Positions 6,351 to 12,144 of a stretch of DNA of 12,144 nt are shown here, piece after piece. Positions within the stretch are counted from its first letter, which is position 1. The number at the start of each line of letters is the position of its first letter. The notes under the pieces are model-generated. The model had not been told where the DNA came from. It did not search any database and saw only the letters and a list, made by a program, of their open reading frames with translations. The stretch spans positions 1-12,144 of the forward strand of contig CALFDL010000082.1 of the NCBI GenBank assembly GCA_937950415.1, in the 5' to 3' direction. A program made the position numbers and the translations under genes. The DNA is from an uncultured Collinsella sp. (GTDB taxonomy: Bacteria; Actinomycetota; Coriobacteriia; Coriobacteriales; Coriobacteriaceae).

Positions 6351-7079
6351 ATGAAGATCATTAAAGCTAAAGACTACGAGGATATGAGCCGCAAGGCCGC
6401 TAATATCATCTCGGCCCAGGTTATCCTCAAGCCCGACTGTGTGCTGGGTCTTGCCACCGGCTCCACCCCGATCGGAGCCTACAAGCAGCTCGCTACTTGG
6501 TACAAGAAGGGCGACGTCGACTTTGCCGAGGTCAGCACCTACAACCTGGACGAGTATCGCGGCCTTTCGCACGACGATCCCCAGAGCTATCACTACTTCA
6601 TGCGTGAGAACTTCTTCGATCACATCAACATCGACCTGAACAACACGCATGTGCCCGACGGTTCCAACCCCGACGCCGCCGCTGCCTGCTCTGAGTACGA
6701 CAAGATCGTCGCCGACGCCGGTTACCCGGATCTGCAGCTGCTCGGCATTGGCAACAACGGCCACATCGGTTTCAACGAGCCCGATGACCACTTCTCCAAG
6801 GGCACGCACTGCGTCGACCTCACCGAGAGCACCATTCAGGCCAACAGCCGCCTGTTCGACAGTATCGACGATGTTCCCCGTCAGGCCTACACCATGGGTA
6901 CCCAGACCATCATGTATGCCCGCATGATTCTGGTCGTTGCCAACGGCGAGGCCAAGGCTCAGGCCGTGCACGACATGTGCTATGGCCCGGTTACGCCCGA
7001 GTGCCCGGCTTCGATCCTGCAGCTGCACACCAACTGCGTTGTCGTTGCCGACGAGGCCGCCCTTTCGCTCTGCGAGTAG
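6351..7079 (+). CDS. nagB: glucosamine-6-phosphate deaminase
   Basis: 242 residues. NagB converts glucosamine-6-phosphate to fructose-6-phosphate and ammonia, the last step of amino-sugar breakdown, opposing glmM which uses the same compound. Recognisable are the phosphate-binding LGLATGSTPIGAY (32-44), YNLDEYRG with Asp67 (64-71), and LGIGNNGHIGFNEP (131-144) with catalytic His138 and Glu143. The GNNGH form (Asn136) replaces the GNDGH of E. coli; as far as I recall Asn is common in the short Gram-positive NagB proteins, and the 242-residue length fits that group, which lacks the longer allosteric form. ATG 6351 has AAGGA (6340-6344) 6 nt upstream; an open frame running back to 6000 overlaps the IIA gene and leader and is not the start. 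Confidence 0.96.
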   Translation: MKIIKAKDYEDMSRKAANIISAQVILKPDCVLGLATGSTPIGAYKQLATWYKKGDVDFAEVSTYNLDEYRGLSHDDPQSYHYFMRENFFDHINIDLNNTHVPDGSNPDAAAACSEYDKIVADAGYPDLQLLGIGNNGHIGFNEPDDHFSKGTHCVDLTESTIQANSRLFDSIDDVPRQAYTMGTQTIMYARMILVVANGEAKAQAVHDMCYGPVTPECPASILQLHTNCVVVADEAALSLCE

Positions 7080-7111
7080 CGCGAATCCTGCGGCTTGACA
7101 TAGCCTTGCCT

Positions 7112-7139
7112 AAGGCCTCCGCTTTGCGGGGGCCTTTTT
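7112..7139 (+). terminator. intrinsic terminator of nagB
   Basis: AAGGCCTCCGC (7112-7122) pairs with GCGGGGGCCTT (7126-7136) with one G-U pair and a TTT loop, followed by a T-run (7135-7139). It lies 32 nt after the nagB stop. Confidence 0.9.
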
Positions 7140-7527
7140 GCTATCCCTTTTTGCCCACTTGACCAAAAACTTGCCGTAAGCTTGACGAATACCGGATGTC
7201 CAACAGCTTGATTCATTCCATATCAGATTCTATGCAAAAATGCCACTAAAAGGTCGTAGACGGTAGCGGGTGCTAGGCGAGTTGAATGACATGGCTGAAC
7301 CTTGTTCATCTGCGTTACACTGCCGCTTGGATGGGACAAGCTGACAAGCTCATTTACCTGCTTAAAGACCGATTAGTCGGGGGATTAATAACAATCGGCC
7401 CTCGCTGTACAAAAACTTGCCGCTTGCGTACCAAAAGACAACCTAAAACACAAGGTCGCTCTATTCATAGCGCGGCTTGTATGGTCTTGCGGCTACAGTG
7501 TCCATACGGTCGAGTTGAGGAGCGGGC
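7140..7527. promoter_or_regulatory. 388-bp non-coding region with short repeats before the BTAD regulator
   Basis: No convincing gene lies here. CAAAAACTTGCCG occurs twice as an exact 13-nt direct repeat (7164-7176 and 7410-7422). TGCCGCTTG recurs at 7321-7329 and 7418-7426, and TTGCCGTAAGCTTG at 7171-7184 is a spaced variant. GCGGCT recurs at 7472-7477 and 7489-7494, 17 bp apart, shortly before the RBS. CCGATT (7370-7375) is complementary to AATCGG (7393-7398). The promoter itself could not be fixed. Such clusters suggest binding sites, possibly for autoregulation. Confidence 0.45.
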
Positions 7528-10527
7528 ATGGTAAACGATTTGAGCGGTATAGACGACCTCGAGCTGATGCCGCTGGGCGGAGGCTATATGGTGCGACGTG
7601 AACGCTTGATGAATGAGCTTATCGCCAAGGGCCGAAAGGCCGGCATCGTGGTTCTTTATGCGCCCGACGGGTTTGGGAAGACCTCGGTGCTGCTGCAGTA
7701 CACCCATGAGGTTAAATGCGACCCGACGCGAGGCCCCGTGCGGATTATCGAGGCCGATCGCGCCATTGGGCGCGAGGTGTTTATGCAGCTCGAGGTGGTT
7801 ACCGAAGAACTCAAAGACAAACCGCACTCCCTTATCGCGATTGATGATGTGCCAAACCTCGATCAGCACGATACCGAAGACCTCATCGACAGGATTCGCG
7901 GCCTGCGCGCTATGGGGGTTGGGGTCTTTATCTCCTGCCGTCCTTCAAATCGTCAGCTGATTCATGGGCTGGGCGATTCGGTTAAGATCAATGCGCAGAT
8001 GCTCAAGGTGCATGCCTATGAGTATTCGGCGTGGGCATCGGTGTTTTCGATCAGCACATCGCTCGACTTCTATCAGCTCACGCAGGGCGTGCCCGAGCTC
8101 GTTTCGGCATTGCAGACGGGTCTGTATGGCCAAGGCGACGTAGCCGGCCTGCTCGAAAACGAGATTGTCAACGTATATGGCGCGGCACTTGCCGATCTGG
8201 CTTCGCTCGACAATAATGCGCTGTTTTGCGTGGCATGTCTCATGGTTTTGATGGGCGAGGGCAATATCGCAGAACTCGAGGCTTGCGGGGTGAGGCTGTC
8301 GATGGTCGACCAGTCCTATTTTGTACGCGACTACCCGATCTTTGGCTTGGATCCCGCCGAGCGGAGTTTTACGTGTCTGGGCACGGAGGATAACGGACGC
8401 TTGCGCTTGCGTAAGTTGGTGGCCGAGGTTCGCCCCGAACTTGTTCCGAGGGCGGCCCGGATTTTGCTTAAGGCGGGCCGATGCGATGCGGCGATGGGCC
8501 TGGCGGACGCCTTTTTGGACCGTGAAGCGGTCCTTGAACTTGCTGGGCAGTATGGGGTCGATTTGGCCCTGACGGGGCACGGGGCCGATATCTGCCGAGC
8601 AGCGCTGGGCACGATCGATGCTGACGATCCGGCTCCAGAGCCAACGCCTGCCGAGGCACTCGGCGTATATCTGGCAGCGGTCAGCGTGTCCAATACAAAG
8701 CTCGCTCGCTATATGGCATCGGTTATCGAGCGCGGGGGCGAACGGGCGGCCTGTGAAATAGACCCTGTTTCATGGAGGGTGGCCCAGACGCTGACGGCTG
8801 TTTGCTATGGGGACAACGGGCTTGGGCTTCCTACGAACCTGGCCGTGCCAGAAATCGAGACATCCCATACCGCACTCGATATGTTGTCTGCGCATATCGA
8901 GGTCAAGCGGTGCCTGACCGAGCGGGGAGATGACGGCGGCGTTCTACAGCAGCTCAAAACGAGCAAGGCCTACGACTGCGAGCTCGACATCGCGGGGATT
9001 GTTATACGGGCCGATAGCATGCTGGTGGAGCTCTTTGACGGGTCGTTTGCGGGAACCGACGAGCGCGACGACGAGATGACGGTGGTGCGGGAGGCGCTCG
9101 ACGTACGCGGGCTTAAGGCGATGGCTATCTGGGTGCGCATGGTGTTGGCGGCACGGCGGCTCCTTTCCGGCTTGCCGGTAACCGACGACGCGGCGTTCAA
9201 CGAGCTCGATCGTTTTGCCGTGCGCATGCGCGACAACCAGATTCAGCTGTTTGGCCTGTTGCTAGAAGGCTGGCAGTCGCTGGCAGAGGGACGGCCGGTT
9301 AATGCAAAGTTCCGTGCGGTCCAAGTGCTCAAACTTGCCGAGGAGTCGATTGCGTACATGCGCGATAACGCATTGCTGCTGGAACGCGCGGCATATCTGC
9401 GTAACACCTCGATGGTTTCGGTACGCGAGGAAGCGGAGCTGCTCGATATAAGCCAGACGCAGGTTGGTGGCGCAGAAGCCTGGATGGTGGCGCTGCATTT
9501 GGCCTGTGCGGGCCGAGACAGCGATCTTGCGGCCTGGATGTCCATGAATCGTGCGGGGATTCTAGAGCCATCGTATCGGCTCTTTGCGCGCCTTGCCATG
9601 CATTGTCTGGGCGAGCCGGCGGCCAGGATACGCAAGAAGCTTCCCGTGCGCGAGCTGTCGCGGTACTCGCTGCGCGACGATTTGGAAGGGGAGAGCGAGC
9701 GCCTATTCCAGGCTGGCGAGGTTAAAGCCGTTGATACCATCGACCATATCGAGATTCGCATGTTTGGTGCGTTTCGCGCCGAGCGCGACGGGTTTCCCAT
9801 CACGGACAAAATGTGGCGCCGCAAGAAGGCGGCGACGCTTGCCGAGCGGCTTGCGCTGGGCATGGATGCGCTCGTCGATCGTGAGACGCTGGCCATGGAG
9901 CTGTGGCCCCATGCCGAGTTCAATAGCGCCCGCAACAACCTGTACTCGACGATATCGCGCTTGCGGTCGGCTTTGGGGCCGACGCCGGATGGCAAGTCAT
10001 GCGTGCTCATCCAAAATGAATGCATCGGACTCAACGGCGACTACGTCAAGACCGATGTACGGCTGTTTGACCAGATAAGCCGTGAGATTTTGGGAAATCG
10101 CACGGGTGCGCGCGGACCCCATTTAGTTGAGCTGTGCCTTAAGATTGAGCAGCTTTATGCCGGACCGCTGTATGTTCCCAATGGCTGTAATCCCACCTAC
10201 TTTTTGCGTATGCGACGCATTATGCAGTCAAAGTACATCGATTGCATGATTAAGGGAGCAAATGCCGCTCTAGAGGAAAACGATCTGCAGTCGGCGATTT
10301 GGCTGGCGGAGTCGGGGCTTCGGCAGGAAACGGCGCGTGAGGATATGGTGCGCTGCGCCATGCGCGTCTACAGTGCGGCGGGGCGGCGGCGCGATATCGT
10401 CGAGCTGTACAGCGGGCATATGCACCATCTGAGGGAGCAGGTCAATGGCGTGCCCGAGCCCGAGACGCGGCGTCTATACGAGCGCTTGGTGGAGGGTCGG
10501 CTCAACCGCGTGCTGGTCGAGCGATAA
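7528..10527 (+). CDS. large BTAD/SARP-type regulator with N-terminal STAND-like NTPase
   Basis: 999 residues, probably a cytoplasmic, signal-responsive transcription factor. N-terminal NTPase: Walker A YAPDGFGKTS with Lys51, Walker B LIAIDDVP with Asp106-Asp107, and a sensor-like SCRPS with Arg138, as in MalT-type STAND proteins. Residues about 330-735 are long and helical without a clear motif, perhaps TPR-like. From about 740 comes a winged helix (IEIRMFGAFRAERDG, then ELWPHAEFNSARNNLYSTIS with the likely recognition helix near 801-813, ending GLNGDYVKTDVRLF), and the last 150 residues look like a bacterial transcriptional activation domain (BTAD). In AfsR-like SARPs this pair is N-terminal; here it is C-terminal. 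GAGGAG (7517-7522) is 5 nt before ATG. No obvious target operon is adjacent; its ligand is unknown. Confidence 0.85.
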   Translation: MVNDLSGIDDLELMPLGGGYMVRRERLMNELIAKGRKAGIVVLYAPDGFGKTSVLLQYTHEVKCDPTRGPVRIIEADRAIGREVFMQLEVVTEELKDKPHSLIAIDDVPNLDQHDTEDLIDRIRGLRAMGVGVFISCRPSNRQLIHGLGDSVKINAQMLKVHAYEYSAWASVFSISTSLDFYQLTQGVPELVSALQTGLYGQGDVAGLLENEIVNVYGAALADLASLDNNALFCVACLMVLMGEGNIAELEACGVRLSMVDQSYFVRDYPIFGLDPAERSFTCLGTEDNGRLRLRKLVAEVRPELVPRAARILLKAGRCDAAMGLADAFLDREAVLELAGQYGVDLALTGHGADICRAALGTIDADDPAPEPTPAEALGVYLAAVSVSNTKLARYMASVIERGGERAACEIDPVSWRVAQTLTAVCYGDNGLGLPTNLAVPEIETSHTALDMLSAHIEVKRCLTERGDDGGVLQQLKTSKAYDCELDIAGIVIRADSMLVELFDGSFAGTDERDDEMTVVREALDVRGLKAMAIWVRMVLAARRLLSGLPVTDDAAFNELDRFAVRMRDNQIQLFGLLLEGWQSLAEGRPVNAKFRAVQVLKLAEESIAYMRDNALLLERAAYLRNTSMVSVREEAELLDISQTQVGGAEAWMVALHLACAGRDSDLAAWMSMNRAGILEPSYRLFARLAMHCLGEPAARIRKKLPVRELSRYSLRDDLEGESERLFQAGEVKAVDTIDHIEIRMFGAFRAERDGFPITDKMWRRKKAATLAERLALGMDALVDRETLAMELWPHAEFNSARNNLYSTISRLRSALGPTPDGKSCVLIQNECIGLNGDYVKTDVRLFDQISREILGNRTGARGPHLVELCLKIEQLYAGPLYVPNGCNPTYFLRMRRIMQSKYIDCMIKGANAALEENDLQSAIWLAESGLRQETAREDMVRCAMRVYSAAGRRRDIVELYSGHMHHLREQVNGVPEPETRRLYERLVEGRLNRVLVER

Positions 10528-10559
10528 AAAACGGGCGCCCGAAGTACTTGGGCACCCGT
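10526..10559 (-). terminator. terminator of yhbY, overlapping the end of the convergent regulator
   Basis: ACGGGCGCCC (10531-10540) pairs with GGGCACCCGT (10550-10559) with one mismatch. Read on the minus strand the stem is followed by six T (10531-10526), so it terminates yhbY transcription; the plus side has no T-run. The T-run overlaps the regulator stop codon. Confidence 0.85.
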
Positions 10560-10595
10560 AAGCTTGCTATGTGTTGGCTCGCCGATCACTGGCTC

Positions 10596-10895
10596 TTAGA
10601 CGAGCTTGATCTTCTCGATGTCCTTGCGCGAGGACTCGCGATACAGCGAGAACTTGCGGCCGATAACCTGGACGACATCGGCGTGGCAACGCTCGGCGAG
10701 CTCCTCGGCGGCCTCGCGGGCGGAAAGGCTGGAGCCATCGAGCACGGAGCACTTAACGAGCTCGTGCTTCTCTAGGTAGGCGACCGTCTGCTCGACGGTG
10801 CCCTCGTTGACGTCGGACTTGCCGATGATGATGGCGGGGTTGAGGTGATGGGCCATGCTGCGAAGCTGCTTGACCTGTGCTCCTGTCAGTGCCAT
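10596..10895 (-). CDS. yhbY: YhbY-family CRM-domain RNA-binding protein
   Basis: 99 residues, a single CRM domain, as in YhbY, which associates with pre-50S ribosomal particles. The N-terminus MALTGAQVKQLRSMAHHLNP, the GxxG-type loop IIGKSDVNEG (23-32), the helix HELVKCSVLDG and the C-terminal strand VVQVIGRKFSLYRES are characteristic. It starts at ATG 10895-10893; the RBS is weak (GAAAG and GCGAG in the 16 nt before). A small GC hairpin lies in its leader. It is downstream of the methyltransferase on the same strand with a 158-bp gap, so it is probably expressed on its own. No recognisable promoter could be fixed. Confidence 0.93.
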   Translation of the reverse strand: MALTGAQVKQLRSMAHHLNPAIIIGKSDVNEGTVEQTVAYLEKHELVKCSVLDGSSLSAREAAEELAERCHADVVQVIGRKFSLYRESSRKDIEKIKLV

Positions 10896-10921
10896 GGGTT
10901 CTCGCTTTCTATGTATGGGGC

Positions 10922-10936
10922 GCCCCGCGACGGGGC
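10922..10936 (-). other. GC hairpin in the yhbY leader
   Basis: GCCCCG (10922-10927) and CGGGGC (10931-10936) form a perfect 6-bp stem with a 3-nt loop, 26 nt upstream of the yhbY ATG. No T-run follows on the minus strand, so it is not a terminator. Confidence 0.4.
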
Positions 10937-11053
10937 CTTAATCTACGTGAGCTGTCCCACGATAGCGCAGGAACGGCGTGGTGTGGAGCGCGTTTGCCCA
11001 GTTCAAAAAGAATGCGGATGCCGAGTGAGTGGGCGGTGCGGGCTGCGAACAGG

Positions 11054-11941
11054 CTATGAGCTGGGCGCAGAGACCGGCTCCCATGCAATAAACGCCCAAC
11101 GAACCTTGCGGACATGATCGAGCATATAGCGCCCCTGCGGCACGCCCTTGGAGCCCGGCTCACCGGCATGGGGGTTCTCAATCATGTGTTGAGCGATGTA
11201 GTCGCGCAGGCAGTCGATTTTATCCTCGTTGCCGTGTTCGAGCATGCGGGAGAAGTCTGCCACACCTGCCTCAAGGCTATCGAAGGTATCGCGACGAGGC
11301 GATTCAAAGTACGTAACCTGCGGCAACGCACCCATCTGAATAAGGATGTTGAAGGCGTACACAAAGCCATTACTGCAGGTAACCGAGGCGCCGATGGCGT
11401 TCATCACGTGCAGGTCGTAGCGCGGGCTGGAGTTGGCGACCATCGTGACAGCACAACGCCGACGAGCCGTACGGTCAAGCTTGGCAAGCGCACCTTTTAG
11501 GTTGTTCGTGGTGACAGAGCGACTGGCAAAGGCAACATCAACCGCTTTCGCGACCGGTCCAACCAAATCCCAATCATCATCCCAAGCAAGCTCAAGCGGC
11601 GTAATAAGATCTTCGAGCCCGTAATACTCAATTCCGGCATCAAGCGTGCCCAACATGGCAGGAGAGAAGTCGGCAGCAATCACGGAATGTCCAGCCTGAG
11701 CAAGCGGAATAGCAATCGACCCAGCCCCGCACCCCATATCGAGCACCGACTCGCCGGGTTCCAGCGCCAACAGCTTTATAAAATCCCGAGCATAAGGGGC
11801 AGTCTCCAACGGCCGAAAATGCCGAGCCCGCTTATCCCATTCAAAAGAATCATCAGCCCGTCGCCGACCAGCTTGCAGGCGCATCCATTCGCCATTCCAA
11901 TCCGCAGCAAGCAGCTCAGAACGATTCTCCCCATCAACCAC
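11054..11941 (-). CDS. class I SAM-dependent methyltransferase
   Basis: 295 residues with a Rossmann-fold methyltransferase core. Motif I is VLDMGCGAGS (66-75), the acidic residue ending the second strand is Asp91 in IAADFSPAML, and a motif-IV-like stretch is VDVAFASRSVTTNNLKGAL. The region before it (EWDKRARHFRPLETAPYARDF) and the DDDWDL segment resemble a family of uncharacterised methyltransferases found in anaerobes; the substrate is unknown. The start is GTG 11941-11939, chosen because AGGAGG (11954-11949) is 7 nt ahead. The longer frame from ATG 12001 adds a hydrophobic MLVAALLLGG... segment, but that stretch spells a terminator hairpin and the RBS. Codon use is less GC-rich at the third position than in rplM or glmM. 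Confidence 0.85.
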   Translation of the reverse strand: MVDGENRSELLAADWNGEWMRLQAGRRRADDSFEWDKRARHFRPLETAPYARDFIKLLALEPGESVLDMGCGAGSIAIPLAQAGHSVIAADFSPAMLGTLDAGIEYYGLEDLITPLELAWDDDWDLVGPVAKAVDVAFASRSVTTNNLKGALAKLDRTARRRCAVTMVANSSPRYDLHVMNAIGASVTCSNGFVYAFNILIQMGALPQVTYFESPRRDTFDSLEAGVADFSRMLEHGNEDKIDCLRDYIAQHMIENPHAGEPGSKGVPQGRYMLDHVRKVRWAFIAWEPVSAPSS

Positions 11942-11948
11942 GGGCCAA

Positions 11949-11954
11949 CCTCCT
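11949..11954 (-). promoter_or_regulatory. ribosome binding site that fixes the methyltransferase start
   Basis: A perfect AGGAGG on the minus strand lies 7 nt before GTG 11941-11939. The alternative ATG at 12001 has no such site ahead of it. Confidence 0.8.
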
Positions 11955-11960
11955 AGCAAC

Positions 11961-11992
11961 AAAAAAGCGACTCCTCCCAAAAGAAGAGCCGC
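11961..11992 (-). terminator. intrinsic terminator directly before the methyltransferase RBS
   Basis: On the minus strand GCGGCTCTTC (11992-11983) pairs with GAGGAGTCGC (11976-11967), with two G-U pairs and a 6-nt loop, followed by six T (11966-11961). It lies 12 nt after the stop of the possible upstream gene and 6 nt before the AGGAGG of the methyltransferase. It may end the upstream gene, act as an attenuator, or both. Confidence 0.75.
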
Positions 11993-12004
11993 AACCAGCA
12001 TATA

Positions 12005-12142
12005 TCAGAAAGAACCGATCCAACGCCAAACCGTCATACCAGCAAAGTAGGGCAGAAGCGAAGCGACTGCCAAAGGGATAGAACCCAACCGAGGTCCCGT
12101 TGTGCGGGAGCCCCGGGGAGGGCAAATATATAAGGTCGATTG
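12005..12142 (-). CDS. possible C-terminal end of a membrane protein (partial)
   Basis: A minus-strand frame enters from the window edge and ends at TGA 12007-12005. Its last part, LGSIPLAVASLLPYFAGM followed by TVWRWIGSF, has the look of a membrane helix with an aromatic end. The stop is 12 nt before a terminator, as expected for a gene end. A second frame is also open to the edge (ending at 11934), so the assignment is uncertain. Family unknown. Confidence 0.35.
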   Translation of the reverse strand, partial: QSTLYICPPRGSRTTGPRLGSIPLAVASLLPYFAGMTVWRWIGSF

Positions 12143-12144
12143 CG

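Noticed and set aside
7095..7100. TTGACA as a -35 box after nagB
   Set aside because: No -10 follows at 16-18 bp, and the nagB terminator lies directly downstream.
11934..12144. minus-strand frame overlapping the methyltransferase start
   Set aside because: It is open to the edge, but its Ser/Phe/Arg-rich translation resembles no protein and it runs through the terminator and RBS; the frame ending at 12005 is the better candidate.

Overview
The window looks like chromosomal DNA of a high-GC Gram-positive gut anaerobe of the Coriobacteriia, most likely Collinsella. The reasons are the GC-rich coding style with strong AGGAGG-type ribosome binding sites, the rplM-rpsI-glmM order (familiar from Actinobacteria), a short 242-residue NagB, a long SARP/BTAD regulator with an N-terminal NTPase, and an intergenic 62-bp repeat of a kind I associate with Collinsella. 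The genus is an inference; no 16S gene is present.

Layout. Bases 1-609 (+) hold the end of a small protein overlapping by 4 bp a PIN-domain protein, an arrangement typical of a type II toxin-antitoxin pair. Bases 668-1102 (-) encode an unrecognised acidic 144-residue protein. Bases 1340-1703 (+) are the tmRNA gene ssrA with a probable tag DNNSSFEPMALAA and a strong terminator. Just beyond the terminator lies a 17-nt inverted copy of the tmRNA T-arm, then four and a half copies of a 62-bp repeat (1822-2084), each able to fold into a hairpin. Bases 2172-3050 (+) encode a patatin-like phospholipase.

Bases 3114-4123 are the ribosomal protein operon rplM-rpsI with a clear promoter, a short foldable leader and a terminator. 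It is followed by glmM (4173-5510), a stand-alone glucose-family PTS IIA protein (5582-6079) and nagB (6351-7079), which is preceded by a roughly 235-nt structured leader. GlmM uses glucosamine-6-phosphate for cell-wall precursors, NagB degrades the same compound to fructose-6-phosphate, and a IIA of this family can supply phosphoryl groups for sugar or amino-sugar import. The stretch is therefore a small amino-sugar node.

Bases 7528-10527 (+) encode a 999-residue regulator: STAND-type NTPase, helical middle, winged helix, then BTAD at the C-terminus. It has a 388-bp upstream region rich in short TTGCCG/GCTTG repeats. Converging on it are yhbY (10596-10895, -) and, upstream of yhbY, a class I SAM-dependent methyltransferase (11054-11941, -). 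The methyltransferase ribosome binding site sits 6 nt after an intrinsic terminator. The window ends inside what may be the tail of a further minus-strand membrane protein.

Most of the window is housekeeping. The unexplained items are non-coding: the 62-bp hairpin array, the inverted tmRNA arm, the nagB leader, the terminator-RBS junction before the methyltransferase and the repeat-rich region before the SARP-like regulator.
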